Source: Vreelandella piezotolerans
GTDB taxonomy: Bacteria > Pseudomonadota > Gammaproteobacteria > Pseudomonadales > Halomonadaceae
Assembly (NCBI RefSeq): GCF_012427705.1
Contig: NZ_CP048602.1
Location: forward strand, 3,844,001 to 3,908,000
Direction of reading: 5' to 3'
Length of the DNA stretch: 64,000 nt
Notes under the pieces: model-generated
What the model was told of the DNA's origin: nothing
Seen by the model: only the letters and a program-made list of their open reading frames with translations
The model's database searches: none
Position numbers and translations under genes: made by a program
In this document: piece by piece, positions 33,596 through 42,749 of the stretch
How positions within the stretch are numbered: position 1 is the first letter of the stretch
How the letters are laid out: each line of letters starts with the position of its first letter

Positions 33596-35074
33596 ATGAG
33601 CGATGAAAGGGAAAAGCCGGGGGCAGTAACGCTGCCCTCCAGGCGACGTCGATTCTGGCGTCGTTTACTGCTCGTGGTGGGAGTTGCTCATCTGGTTGGG
33701 TTTGTGTCGTCACTGGATGCGATGATGTCGAGCCGTACCTCTCAGGGAGCTGTGGCCTGGATCGTTTCACTAAACACATTGCCCTATGTGGCGGTGCCAG
33801 CCTACTGGGTGTTCGGCCGCACGAAATTCCAGGGCTATGTCTCTGCACGACGCGACGAGAACTCGGTGTTGGGGCAGGCGCTTGCTGAAAAACTGGCCGA
33901 GCTGCGGGCTCATGGGGTTTCGGATGAACACGCTGACAAGCATCTGGTGGGTGTCGAACAGCTGGCCAAGCTGCCGTTTCTAGGTGGCAACCGGGTGGAA
34001 CTGCTGATCGACGGTGAGCAGACCTTCGAGAGCTTGTTTGCCGGTATTGATGCTGCTGAGCGCTATCTGCTTGTGCAGTTTTATATCGTTCGGGCTGATG
34101 CAGTGGGATTGGCGCTGCAGGCACGGCTGATTGAGAAGGCTAGGCAGGGCGTGGAGGTCTTCTTTCTATACGATGAAATTGGAAGTTATGCGTTGCCGAG
34201 CCACTATCTCCAGACGCTGGAAGAGGCGGGTGTTCGAGTACATCGCTTTCATTCTACGCGGGGGACAGGTAATCGCTTCCAGCTCAACTTTCGCAACCAT
34301 CGCAAGATAATGGTGGCCGATGGGGAAAGAGCTTGGGTCGGTGGATTCAATGTTGGCGATGAATACTTGGAAGGCCACCCACGAATTGGCCCGTGGCGTG
34401 ATACCCACCTAATGATTGAGGGGCCTGCGGCCTTGGCGCTGCAGCTGGTGTTTCTTGAAGATTGGCACTGGGCGACTGAGGAAATCCCCGAGCTTCCCTG
34501 GTCACCGCTAATTCCAAGCGGCCATGGTACACCGGTGCTCATTCTTCCGAGTGGGCCCGCAGACCGATTTGAGACGGCTAGTCTGATGATTCAACAGGCA
34601 ATTCACGCCGCGCAAGAGCGTATCTGGATATCCAGTCCCTACTTTGTGCCAGATGAGGGGGTGCTGGCGATGCTTAAACTAGCCTCGTTAAGCGGAGTAG
34701 AGGTGAAAATCCTGATTCCCGAACGTCCAGATAACCTTCTAACCTACTTTGCGGCCTATGCCTTTCTCGATTCGCTTCTCGAGGCGGGGGTCGAGGTCTA
34801 TCGCTACGAGGGGGGCTTCTTACATGGCAAAGCCTTTTTGGTTGACGAAATCGGTGCGGCAGTGGGTACCGTTAACCTCGACAACCGCTCCTTTCGACTC
34901 AACTTCGAGGTGACGGCGATGGTGATGGACGCCGACTTTGCCGCCGAGGTTGATGCGATGTTCAAGGCGGATTTCGCGCGGGCACGGCAGATGCAGCCAG
35001 AAGAGATCAGCGATAAGCCGCTTTGGCATCGGGTGGCGGCTCGAGCGGCCTATTTGTTTGCGCCGGTCTTATGA
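33596..35074 (+). CDS. Cardiolipin synthase (two-HKD phospholipase D family)
   Basis: Joins two phosphatidylglycerol molecules to cardiolipin at the inner membrane. ATG 33596 is preceded by GGGGGAGC and gives 492 residues; a longer frame reaching 33416 overlaps the MFS remnant and is rejected. Two N-terminal hydrophobic segments precede two PLD domains with FRNHRKIMVADG (HKD 1) and LHGKAFLVDEIG (HKD 2). ClsA-like. Why it sits between metal genes is unclear; membrane-charge adjustment in a halophile is a possibility. Confidence 0.92.
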   Translation: MSDEREKPGAVTLPSRRRRFWRRLLLVVGVAHLVGFVSSLDAMMSSRTSQGAVAWIVSLNTLPYVAVPAYWVFGRTKFQGYVSARRDENSVLGQALAEKLAELRAHGVSDEHADKHLVGVEQLAKLPFLGGNRVELLIDGEQTFESLFAGIDAAERYLLVQFYIVRADAVGLALQARLIEKARQGVEVFFLYDEIGSYALPSHYLQTLEEAGVRVHRFHSTRGTGNRFQLNFRNHRKIMVADGERAWVGGFNVGDEYLEGHPRIGPWRDTHLMIEGPAALALQLVFLEDWHWATEEIPELPWSPLIPSGHGTPVLILPSGPADRFETASLMIQQAIHAAQERIWISSPYFVPDEGVLAMLKLASLSGVEVKILIPERPDNLLTYFAAYAFLDSLLEAGVEVYRYEGGFLHGKAFLVDEIGAAVGTVNLDNRSFRLNFEVTAMVMDADFAAEVDAMFKADFARARQMQPEEISDKPLWHRVAARAAYLFAPVL

Positions 35075-35245
35075 GTGTGCTTGATCACTCTATTGCCCGC
35101 TGGCCTGTGATTTTGCATTCAAGTCTTCGCTTTGGAGTTTCAGGCCATGATGAAAGCCCCTCGTGCAATACTCAATCCAGATAGTAAACTTCAGGCAACC
35201 TCTCGGTTTTAAGCTGAAATAAAATGAACAGTTGAAGAAAAGGTA

Positions 35246-35600
35246 ATGCGATTCACCGAGTTGGCTCGGGCTGGTGTGGTAACTGTACGCCATTAAACTC
35301 GTTAGGGTCTGGTACAACCGTAACGAGATCTGTGCAACGGCTGTTGACTCTGTGACGAGCAGGCTATTGGACGCCTCCGATTCGTTGACTGCGCAGATTC
35401 CCTAGGAGAGGGTCTTAGTTAATGAAGAAGATATTGTTGCGCAGACCAAGACAACCTTACGGTGGTTGACAGTAGTATGTAGCTGGCTGAACAAGGCCAT
35501 TGTATTCGCATGCGGATTCAAGGGCTTCAGGTGATGGCGCAATTTTTCCGGGAGTGCGCGTCTAAGAATGCGCTTTTCACACTCACGTCAAATTACCATT
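35246..35600 (+). pseudogene. Decayed merR-family regulator gene
   Basis: The frame starts ATGCGATTCACCGAGTTGGC, i.e. MRFTELARAGVVTVRH followed by a stop, matching MRVSELAQTGGVTAETVRH of the intact MerR at 7299. After frame changes GRLRFVDCADSLGEGLS and later GLQVMAQFFRECASKN are readable, matching the RLRFIDCLRSLGVSL and ELQVIARWLDN parts of the intact protein. Stops and shifts make it non-functional. Unlike the intact gene it keeps a Cys after the dimer helix. Confidence 0.75.
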
Positions 35601-35624
35601 ATTCTTATGTCAGGAAAGTAGGTG

Positions 35625-35909
35625 TTAGTGTGAAGCAATTTCATTGAAAAAGTCTGGGTTATTCCGAATCGTCGCCAGTACCTTAGCGGCTAGCCCCGTA
35701 GGATTATTACGTTTGCCTTCCCAGCTTTTGATCGTATCCACGCTGGTTCCCATTGCGCTGGCAAATTCCGCCTGAGAAACATTGAGCTTGGTACGAATGG
35801 CTTTTACATCGGCTACTTCATGGCGTGCTGTGCGGCTAGCCTCAGTGTTGCCCTGATTAATCTCAACGGCTTCCTGCAGCGATGTTTGGAGTTCGTCAAA
35901 AATGCTCAT
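35625..35909 (-). CDS. HTH_XRE antitoxin (HigA/NadS-like)
   Basis: 94 residues with an acidic N-terminal helix and an XRE helix-turn-helix (LNVSQAEFASAMGTSVDTIKSWE and GKRNNP). This is the layout of antitoxins encoded after a RelE/HigB-like toxin. Its ATG overlaps the stop of such a toxin reading frame (ATGA), of which only the end remains. It may now be a solitary regulator. Confidence 0.82.
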   Translation of the reverse strand: MSIFDELQTSLQEAVEINQGNTEASRTARHEVADVKAIRTKLNVSQAEFASAMGTSVDTIKSWEGKRNNPTGLAAKVLATIRNNPDFFNEIASH

Positions 35910-36011
35910 CCAGAAACTTCCTCCTTTAATTGGTGGGTCAGTGTTTTCAATGCGGCCTTTTCAGCAAGTGTTATGTTGTCCTTCATGTTCTTAGGGTAGG
36001 CCAATATCACA
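35906..36011 (-). pseudogene. 3' remnant of a RelE/HigB-type toxin
   Basis: The frame ending at 35906 reads VILAYPKNMKDNITLAEKAA and then LKTLTHQLKEEVSG, matching the C-terminal YPK..xDN(I/L)T...K.AL.xL block of RelE/HigB-like toxins. Upstream of about 36011 the similarity ends, so the toxin body has been lost. TGA overlaps the antitoxin ATG. Confidence 0.7.
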
Positions 36012-36365
36012 GATATATGGTCGCCGCCTGGTTGTCATCTGGCTGCTAACAGGATGAAAGACATGTGAGTAATGTAATCCCTGGAAAAGATAACGTATTG
36101 ATAATTCTTGGTTTCCGCATTGCAGGCGCGATCCCAAAGTTTGTTTGGTTGCACTCATAATCCCTTGCTCACAGGTTAAAGTCCTACTGGGGTTTCCAGC
36201 TGTTGCAGCGTAACGGTGTGGCTCATTGATGATTCCATGTATGGCAGTAACCGTGGGCATGGCTGATACATCGCCCCAACAAAATAGTGAACCGAGTTTA
36301 GCGGTGTGGGGGCATGGGGGCAAAGCGCTGCTTAGCAGCCTTGCTCAATGATCGTAACGAGGCTT
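36012..36365. other. Intergenic region of the element with no recognised gene
   Basis: About 350 bases. A 110-residue minus-strand frame (35991-36323) runs through the toxin remnant, has no clear ribosome site and shows no family; I do not call it a gene. Confidence 0.4.
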
Positions 36366-37076
36366 TCAGTGGCGACTGGTGCCAAACGCTCGTACACCTA
36401 GCCCATACTGCTTTGTATTCGCTTTGCAGAGATACGAAGCGCGTGTGAAAGCCTGCTCAAAGCTAGTCAGGTCACCTCGGTCGATCCAGTAGTACGGGTT
36501 ATCAGGTATGTGTACCCATGGCTCTTGAGGGTTCCAAGTGATTCCCAGCGCGCTGTACCAAGCACGTGACACACGGCTGATAAGGTTCTCGTTTTGAGAG
36601 CCTGCCTTACCTGGCATGTGATACGCGTCACGATTCAGTAGGAAGAAGAAGTGATAGTGCGGCTTGCCGTTAAGGCCAATCTCCCGACACCACACGTAGC
36701 GCACCTTAGTGTCAGGCACCCAGCCAGCTTGGCGTTTACTCTCACGATCATGTTTGATAATCGCTTTAAAGGAAGCGATGAACCTTGCGATAAGGCCTTT
36801 GTGATCCTCCGGCCTCATCCGGTCACTTATCGTTGTAGGAATGACAGGATCGACTCTGAAGGCTAGCACGCGAGGGTAGTCAGCGAGAGCCTTGTGCATT
36901 GTATTGTAAAGGGCCTGAAGGTATTCATCGGCCATTGGGAGGTGTTTCACTTGGAGAGCAAGCCCGTTGAAGGTAGGAGCAGCGTTCAAGCACAAATTAG
37001 CGTTTGATGGGTGTCGTTGAAGCATTTTAATTACCTCGATAGTGAGATCGACCCATGCCTTCGGAGGCATGAGCAT
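36366..37076 (-). CDS. Inovirus Gp2-type / YagK-YfjJ domain protein
   Basis: 236 residues. Features include LAFRVDPVIPTTISDRM, RYVWCREIGLNGKPHYHFFF with an HxH pair like the HUH motif of rolling-circle initiators, and a later ADYPR / CKANTKQYG block. This is the family annotated as inovirus-type Gp2 or YagK/YfjJ C-terminal domain, common in prophage-like and satellite elements and thought to act in replication. It lies between the toxin remnant and the AlpA gene. Confidence 0.8.
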   Translation of the reverse strand: MLMPPKAWVDLTIEVIKMLQRHPSNANLCLNAAPTFNGLALQVKHLPMADEYLQALYNTMHKALADYPRVLAFRVDPVIPTTISDRMRPEDHKGLIARFIASFKAIIKHDRESKRQAGWVPDTKVRYVWCREIGLNGKPHYHFFFLLNRDAYHMPGKAGSQNENLISRVSRAWYSALGITWNPQEPWVHIPDNPYYWIDRGDLTSFEQAFTRASYLCKANTKQYGLGVRAFGTSRH

Positions 37077-37094
37077 GTATGTCAGGCACGACGA

Positions 37095-37111
37095 AGCCTC
37101 CAGCGGAGGCT
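37095..37111. repeat. Short hairpin upstream of the Gp2-like gene
   Basis: AGCCTCC-AGC-GGAGGCT, a perfect seven-base stem with a three-base loop, 19 bp before the Gp2-like start. Could affect translation or act in replication; no further evidence. Confidence 0.4.
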
Positions 37112-37339
37112 GGATTCATTGAGACGGATACGTGTGGATGGCTACCTTTACGCTCGCTACTCAGGTACGGGGCTTGATGCCCCTTCCATTACCCTTTGAT
37201 TTAACTAATTGATTTAAATAATAATAATTAAACAAGGTTCTTGGGAATGGGTAGTGACCGATAGGTACTGATGGTTGCTGGTGGGAGTGAGTCGCCGTTA
37301 GCGAATAATCACTCTTCAATTAAATGAGGAAAGGTTGAG

Positions 37340-37540
37340 TTACTTCAGCACTACTTGATCTCTGCGCTCGATGCTTTCGCAGATCCAGGCTTCCACCTCG
37401 CGCTCGACCCAGGCAACAGCCCGAGTGCCCAGCTTGATGGGCTGAGGGAACTGCCCAAGGTTGATGTACTTGTAGACCGTCGATCTAGCCAGCCCGGTGC
37501 GATCCATGACGTCTTTGATGCGGATGAGTCGGTTGCTCAT
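37340..37540 (-). CDS. AlpA-family DNA-binding regulator
   Basis: 66 residues with the AlpA/Excise helix-turn-helix: MSNRLIRIKDVMDRTGLARS, TVYKYINLGQFPQPIKLG, then AWVEREVEAWI. AlpA proteins activate integrase or excision functions of P4-like elements and are usual companions of Gp2-type and integrase genes. GAGTTCGT precedes the start. Likely the excisionase/regulator for the integrase at 41481. Confidence 0.88.
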   Translation of the reverse strand: MSNRLIRIKDVMDRTGLARSTVYKYINLGQFPQPIKLGTRAVAWVEREVEAWICESIERRDQVVLK

Positions 37541-37618
37541 GACGAACTCCTGTTATTCGTTCATGAGATGAGGCTGGTGAGTATTTTTTAATTGGAGAGT
37601 GACTTTGGCTACTGGTGG

Positions 37619-39295
37619 TCATGCGTCGCTCGGCTCTTGAGCGTCAGACTCTGTGCCATCATCTGGCTCATCATTGATAGCTGAAAGGCAATCCTGATGA
37701 TGTGTTTGCCAATAGGTTTTTAGATCCTCGCTGACAGGGCTGCGGGATATAGTGGTCGTTGGCTCTTTACCGGCATCTTCGGAACGCAGGCCATAGCTAC
37801 GTAGTTGAAACGCGGGTAAGGTCGAGCCGTTAGGTGAATTGGGAAAAACAGGCACAAGCATGTAGGTCATTGATTCGTCGTCTCCGTGTCCATTACGGAT
37901 GATGTCACGCTGAAGCTGTTTGGCTAGGTGATGTGACAGGGCATAAAACAGTAGCGCCAAGGGGTGATAAGAGAATTGTTCTGTTATTGGTTCTACTGTG
38001 GGAGGCTTATCGTCCAAGGCCTTTGTATAGTTGTCTGCTTTTTCAGACGCCCATTCTGACTCCTGCTCAGGTTTCGTTTCGATCACATATTCAGGCGTTA
38101 TGCCTAAACGACGAGCAGTCGCCACTATAACGTCATGTTGTGGCTGTTCAGGCCCGGAACAACCTTCTTTCAATTCATTCCAGGAGGAAGTTAGCAGACG
38201 ACAAGTATCGATATGAACACTGGTAAGTAACCAGTTTGCATCCTCCACATCGTAGCGCTTAAGAAGTTCTTCAACGCCACCTTCTAGATAACGTGTGCTT
38301 GGCAGCATTGATAGCGCCAGGTCAAAAACCATTTTGATTTCGTTGTATCTCTCTTGGTATTTTTTAGCCTCGCGATAAGGATCATGCTCTCGTTTTGATT
38401 CATCCTTAGTATCGTCTGACACGGTACTATCAGAACCCTTGTTGGCATTGTACTCCTTCAACAATGCTTCGATTTGCAAGCTGCATACCCCTGCAGTCAT
38501 CACTGCATCCACTATTCCACCGACTAACTCCGTTCTTTTTATTTCACCTTTTGTTGATTCCGTTACCTCGGGTTTGGTGCTTGAAGGCGGCGACACAATT
38601 GTAATGGGCGTTCTTGTGTGTTTTCCAAATGAGGGGTGGGCTAAATCAAGCAGATAAATAGAGGTTTTGCGTTTTTTAGCTTGGTGTGAGTATCGCCCTG
38701 GCTCATGGTGAGCAACGATACCTAAATCGACCAATTTCTTCAGTTGCCTATCTATGCGGGAGCGTGACATCCCAGTGAGGTGACGTATTGTTGATATTCC
38801 AAGGCTGGTTATTACACCTGGCGTATCAGCATGAGCTAGCAACACCATTAATAGCCACCGGTTAGGCAAGGTCAACCTTGAACGGCGGCGACGTCCATCT
38901 CTTACCAGATCCTTATTTTTATTTTCAGCAGATAGTAGGGTCGTTTTGGTAAGTGTGGCTATTTCTTCTACGTGGTGCGTAGAAGACAACGGATACTTCT
39001 GTAGTTCTTTCACAAACTTTGCTGATAAACGATAACGTGCCGCTGGCCGTCCTGGTCCTTTAATAGGTAGGCGCTCAATCTCAATAAACTGGTTTTGCCT
39101 TTCTCCGTGTTTTTTTATGAGACAACTCCAGGCTCGACGGCCTTGCGCATACGTCATGCCTAGGCTCATGAAGAGATCCTTCAAAGTGCCATCAAAGCTC
39201 TGGTCAGCGCCTATCACAGACGCCCACTGCATCAGTAGCCATCGTTCTTCGGGCGTTAGGCGAGCGTTCTTGTAGGTCAGAATGGATGTGTGCAT
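37619..39295 (-). CDS. Large winged-helix protein of the element, function unknown
   Basis: 558 residues, no known family recognised. Two helix-turn-helix-like regions: residues about 12-62 (LTPEERWLLMQWASVIGAD start) and about 140-200 with GISTIRHLTGMSRSRIDRQL and KKLVDLGIVAHHEPG. The remainder is mostly helical and polar with an acidic C-terminus. The DNA-binding layout and its place in the element suggest a replication initiator or master regulator. It is divergent from the 39490 gene, with operator-like palindromes between them. Confidence 0.65.
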   Translation of the reverse strand: MHTSILTYKNARLTPEERWLLMQWASVIGADQSFDGTLKDLFMSLGMTYAQGRRAWSCLIKKHGERQNQFIEIERLPIKGPGRPAARYRLSAKFVKELQKYPLSSTHHVEEIATLTKTTLLSAENKNKDLVRDGRRRRSRLTLPNRWLLMVLLAHADTPGVITSLGISTIRHLTGMSRSRIDRQLKKLVDLGIVAHHEPGRYSHQAKKRKTSIYLLDLAHPSFGKHTRTPITIVSPPSSTKPEVTESTKGEIKRTELVGGIVDAVMTAGVCSLQIEALLKEYNANKGSDSTVSDDTKDESKREHDPYREAKKYQERYNEIKMVFDLALSMLPSTRYLEGGVEELLKRYDVEDANWLLTSVHIDTCRLLTSSWNELKEGCSGPEQPQHDVIVATARRLGITPEYVIETKPEQESEWASEKADNYTKALDDKPPTVEPITEQFSYHPLALLFYALSHHLAKQLQRDIIRNGHGDDESMTYMLVPVFPNSPNGSTLPAFQLRSYGLRSEDAGKEPTTTISRSPVSEDLKTYWQTHHQDCLSAINDEPDDGTESDAQEPSDA

Positions 39296-39404
39296 AGCAT
39301 GCAGCTTACGGCATTCTACAAAAAATAAAAATCCGATTTCACGGACTTTTATCGATTCATTTTTTTACGTTGTTCTATTACATTGTAATTAACCATTGAA
39401 ACCG

Positions 39405-39426
39405 TACATTGCATGTGTACAATGTA
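39405..39426. promoter_or_regulatory. Operator-like dyad in the divergent intergenic region
   Basis: TACATTG (39405-39411) and CAATGTA (39420-39426) are perfect inverted repeats separated by 8 bp. A TTGACA (39428-39433) follows directly. Candidate binding site for one of the two flanking DNA-binding proteins. Confidence 0.5.
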
Positions 39427-39454
39427 TTTGACATGTGACAGCCGACTCAAAAAA

Positions 39455-39470
39455 ATTAGATATATCTAAT
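39455..39470. promoter_or_regulatory. 16-bp perfect palindrome before the 39490 gene
   Basis: ATTAGATATATCTAAT is a perfect palindrome 20 bp before the start of the ribbon-helix-helix-like gene. Candidate autoregulatory operator. Confidence 0.55.
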
Positions 39471-39489
39471 TCACTAGTGGAAATTGTTC

Positions 39490-40185
39490 ATGACTCAACC
39501 TTTCGATTGGATCGTAACTCGTGATCCTGCTCAGCTGGAGTGGATAGCTAGTTACTTGGCGCGTAAGATTTTCAAAGGTTCTACGGCGTTCATTTCGGTA
39601 AAACCGCCTGCTGAGTACGGTTATGTTGAGATGGCTAAAAGCTTGAAGAAGCTTCCTGATGAAGCTGAATATCGAGAAGCCAGCAGGCAAATGAAAGGAG
39701 CCTGGAATACGTACCAATACCGTAAGAAGAATGGCAACCCAGTCTCTCTTCAAATCCCAGAGAAAAAAATAAAGCAACTAAAGCTTTTAGCGAAAAAGCG
39801 TAAACAGTCTCAAGCACAAACACTCAGCGATCTTATTAACGAGGCGCTGGGAAAAAAGAATTTTATAGCTAAAGAAACCAGCAATTTAAGCGATTCGTTT
39901 TTAGATATAGCACAACAATATATACATCAAAGTGACGTGGATAGTTTGATCGATGAATTGATGAACGAAATCAACCACCGCTGTAGCCTTGAAGTACTGA
40001 AGAACGGAGGAGATCCATCTAAAGACTTTAACCTACGCACCATTTATTTTAAATTAGTCAGAGAACGCGTTACAGAGCTAGCAACTACAATCTCTATCAT
40101 GCAGTCTCCTGACGGCTCTATAAACCCTGAAACACTTGAAAAAGCCTTAGAAAAAGGTTGTAAATATGGCTTTTACTACTACTAA
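39490..40185 (+). CDS. Ribbon-helix-helix protein, possibly MatP-like
   Basis: 231 residues from ATG 39490 (a TTG six bases earlier is less likely). No firm family. Residues about 75-120 read RQMKGAWNTYQYRKKNGNPV, then SLQIPEKKIKQLKLLAKKRK and QTLSDLINEAL, the plan of a ribbon-helix-helix domain preceded by a basic helix, as in the chromosome-terminus protein MatP. The C-terminal half is helical and polar. If correct it would be a DNA-binding or segregation factor of the element; this is inference. Confidence 0.5.
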   Translation: MTQPFDWIVTRDPAQLEWIASYLARKIFKGSTAFISVKPPAEYGYVEMAKSLKKLPDEAEYREASRQMKGAWNTYQYRKKNGNPVSLQIPEKKIKQLKLLAKKRKQSQAQTLSDLINEALGKKNFIAKETSNLSDSFLDIAQQYIHQSDVDSLIDELMNEINHRCSLEVLKNGGDPSKDFNLRTIYFKLVRERVTELATTISIMQSPDGSINPETLEKALEKGCKYGFYYY

Positions 40186-40800
40186 AAAACGCCAATCATT
40201 AAAACTTTAAGATGGCAACCTGAAATTCAGCAATATCGTCACACTTAACACTTACATCAACCTAAACATAAAGACTGCCTATTTCGTGAAATTCCACAGA
40301 GCAAACACAGTTCGGCTTATTACAACTTGATTAACGGAGGGCTCTTATTAACGTGATGAGCACGTACCAGACAAGGCAAAATTAACAAAAATCGCAGTTC
40401 AAGAAGTGTAAATAAAAGTTTTAATTCTATTTTAACGAATCATGGTCAAACTCAATATTTAGCTAGAGGTTTCAGAGAAAAAACCAAGCTCTTTAACCTC
40501 TATGGAGAATACAAAAGCCCTTACTAAGACCACCTTATCGCTCACTTTAAAAATGCAAACACACGCTCCTGGTGGTATCAAAAATAACACTAAAGTCCGC
40601 ACGATGGCCTAGAACGTCATTGGCGATTCACAATTAATTCGATTTCCTATTTAGCGTTGGTTGAGGCTATTGGCTGGGTTAGTGATAATCCACTGCTGAG
40701 TCCCATGAAAACCATAGCAATCAAAGCAATAACATCAATACTGTGAAAAAGGTGAAGCCATTAAATTCCAAAAGTATTTTAGATTACCCTTGAACTATTG
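40186..40800. other. Decayed AT-rich sequence
   Basis: About 600 bases with many stops in all frames. A stretch near 40630-40730 (for example ALVEAIGWVSDNPLLSPMK) has the feel of a core-binding segment of a tyrosine recombinase, but it is too short to claim. No gene. Confidence 0.4.
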
Positions 40801-40839
40801 AAGTGCCCCTTCGTAGCTGCACAGGTTATAGTGCAGCCA

Positions 40840-41530
40840 TCAGGAGGACGTTATAAACCAACCCAGCTTGATCAATACTGAGCTGGTCAGCCAAGTAAAA
40901 CTAGCCTTGGAGCACTCTCCTACATACGGCTATCGCCGTCTGGAGTGTGAACCGCAAGCCTATACAGCACATCTTTCGACTGAAGGTTTGGCAGGTACGC
41001 AAGCGGCCTCAAGACTTTCGGTCTTGAGCCAGGAGCCTACCGTCAGCTTCCTCAAGGACGGATGAGCGTTGGGCAACCGACTTGTCACACTATGGTGTAG
41101 TAAGGATAGGTAGCCTAACGGTCATCATTGACTGCTGTACACGTGAGATCCTCGGCTGGCGGTTATCGGTCAACGGCAGTAGCAAGACGGCTGAGGCGGC
41201 GTTGGAAGAAGCGCTGATCTATCGTCTGGGAGCGCTGGGGCGTGTTCACTCATCTCTGGCACTGCGCTCTGACAACGGTCTGGTGTTCAGCAATCGGCAC
41301 TACACGAGCACCGTCAGGGCCTATGGACTGAATCAGGAGTATACAACGCCCTACACACCAGAGCAGAACGGCCTAGTGGAAGGCTTCTTTCGCTCCTTGA
41401 AAGAGGAGTGTATTTGGGTACACCGATTTGAATCGCTGGGTCCAGTATTACAACGAAGAACGGCCACATCAGTCATTAGGCTATGTGGCACCCAGAGCAC
41501 ACCCAGCATTAGCAGCGTAGGGTGTGCAGG
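40840..41530 (+). pseudogene. Decayed IS3-family transposase (orfB) different from copies A-C
   Basis: A first frame (40868-41065) encodes SQVKLALEHSPTYGYRRL; a second (41082-41540) encodes the rve core with IDCCTREILGWRLS, RSDNGLVFSNRHY and EQNGLVEGFFRSLKEECIW; a third, after a frameshift near 41425, ends with RPHQSLGYVAPRAHPALAA. Three frames and missing segments show a dead element. It abuts and has replaced the end of the integrase gene. Confidence 0.8.
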
Positions 41531-42749
41531 AACTTGGTAGCATTACAGAATTAACTAAATTTGCTACTTTTATCAAAGCACGCTTTCGTTCCTCATAATA
41601 ATCATACCGATCATAGACGCCTTCAACACCTTTCAGCTTATGATTCAAACAGCGCTCAGCCACATGGCTAGGTACGCCGGTCTCAGCCAACAGACTGCGG
41701 CAAGTGCGCCTAAGGTCATGCACCGTAAACTCGGGTAAATCACCCATTCTATTTTCAGGTTGCTGCTTCTTGCCTGGTTCTTTACCAAATAGCTTAGCAA
41801 TGGCGCGATTGAGTGTATCCCTGCCCATATGGGGCTGCTTACTGCTACGACGGCTAGGAAATACGTAAGGTGAACCACAAGCACGGATGTGAAGCTCCTC
41901 TAACCACTCGACTGCTTGTGGTGGCAAAGGAATCGCCATTCCCACACCCGATTTGCTGCGCTCTCCGGGTAAGTTCCATTTCGCATTGTTCAAGTCAAAT
42001 TCTGACCACGTGGCTTCAGTGAGCTCTGTTTTACGCACTCCAAGCACAACAAGCAGTGCGCATGCGAGATAGTTGTCACGCGTAAAGCTAGTGCGATTTT
42101 CTCTGAAAACCTCAAAGGCAAACCTGAGCTCTTCAACGCTAAGTGCTCTATCACGGCTTTTCTCGACCCCGCCCGCATCGTTGACGTTGAAAGCAGACGC
42201 AGGGTTATAGGTCAAAAACCCTAGCTTGATGCCATGGTTAAATAGCTGTTTTAAGTACATCAAGGCGTCATTTGCAACGGTTGGGCGACCGCTGTTAGTT
42301 ACCCTTCTGATAATGGTACGCACATCCATAGGGGTAACGCTAGCCAGCGTTAGCGAACCGATGGCAGGAGCAATATCCTTTTCAAAGACGCGTTTAGGGA
42401 TGTTGGGATGCTTGAGTCGCTTCTCGAGCTCCTGATACCAATCGTCAAACAGATCCTGCACCGTGCTAATGGTTATTTTTTCTTCACGTACGCGCTCTAC
42501 AAGAGGGTCTGTACCGCTACGAATGGCTTTCTGAGTCTCAACCACTTGCTCACGAGCTTCGAGCAAGGAGAGTTCAGAGCATTTACCCAGTGTCATACCG
42601 CGACGCTTACCCGCGAAGGTGTAGCGGCACATCCAATAGGCCGCTCCTGACTTCGGAATCATCAAGTACAAACCGTTGCCATCACCGTAGCGCCCAGGCT
42701 TGGCTTCTCTGATCAATGATTGAATTTTCTTGGCAGTAAAACTCCCCAT
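41481..42749 (-). CDS. Tyrosine-type integrase of the genomic element
   Basis: 422 residues from ATG 42749 (GGAGAAGAG just upstream; the longer frame is rejected). N-terminal DUF4102-type domain (KPGRYGDGNGLYLMIPKSG), core-binding domain, and a catalytic domain with Arg in LGVRKTELTEATWSEFD, HDLRRTCRSLL, and Tyr in GVYDRYDYYEERKRAL. The last about 18 residues come from the decayed IS3 sequence, so the natural C-terminus has been replaced after the catalytic Tyr. It lies 250 bp from the 3' end of yicC, the expected attachment side. Confidence 0.9.
   Translation of the reverse strand: MGSFTAKKIQSLIREAKPGRYGDGNGLYLMIPKSGAAYWMCRYTFAGKRRGMTLGKCSELSLLEAREQVVETQKAIRSGTDPLVERVREEKITISTVQDLFDDWYQELEKRLKHPNIPKRVFEKDIAPAIGSLTLASVTPMDVRTIIRRVTNSGRPTVANDALMYLKQLFNHGIKLGFLTYNPASAFNVNDAGGVEKSRDRALSVEELRFAFEVFRENRTSFTRDNYLACALLVVLGVRKTELTEATWSEFDLNNAKWNLPGERSKSGVGMAIPLPPQAVEWLEELHIRACGSPYVFPSRRSSKQPHMGRDTLNRAIAKLFGKEPGKKQQPENRMGDLPEFTVHDLRRTCRSLLAETGVPSHVAERCLNHKLKGVEGVYDRYDYYEERKRALIKVANLVNSVMLPSSCTPYAANAGCALGAT

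Noticed and set aside
35991..36323. 110-residue minus-strand frame
   Set aside because: It overlaps the toxin remnant in another frame, has no ribosome site or recognisable domain, and looks like chance.
40600..40740. Second integrase fragment
   Set aside because: A short recombinase-like peptide is readable, but stops surround it and the similarity is too short.
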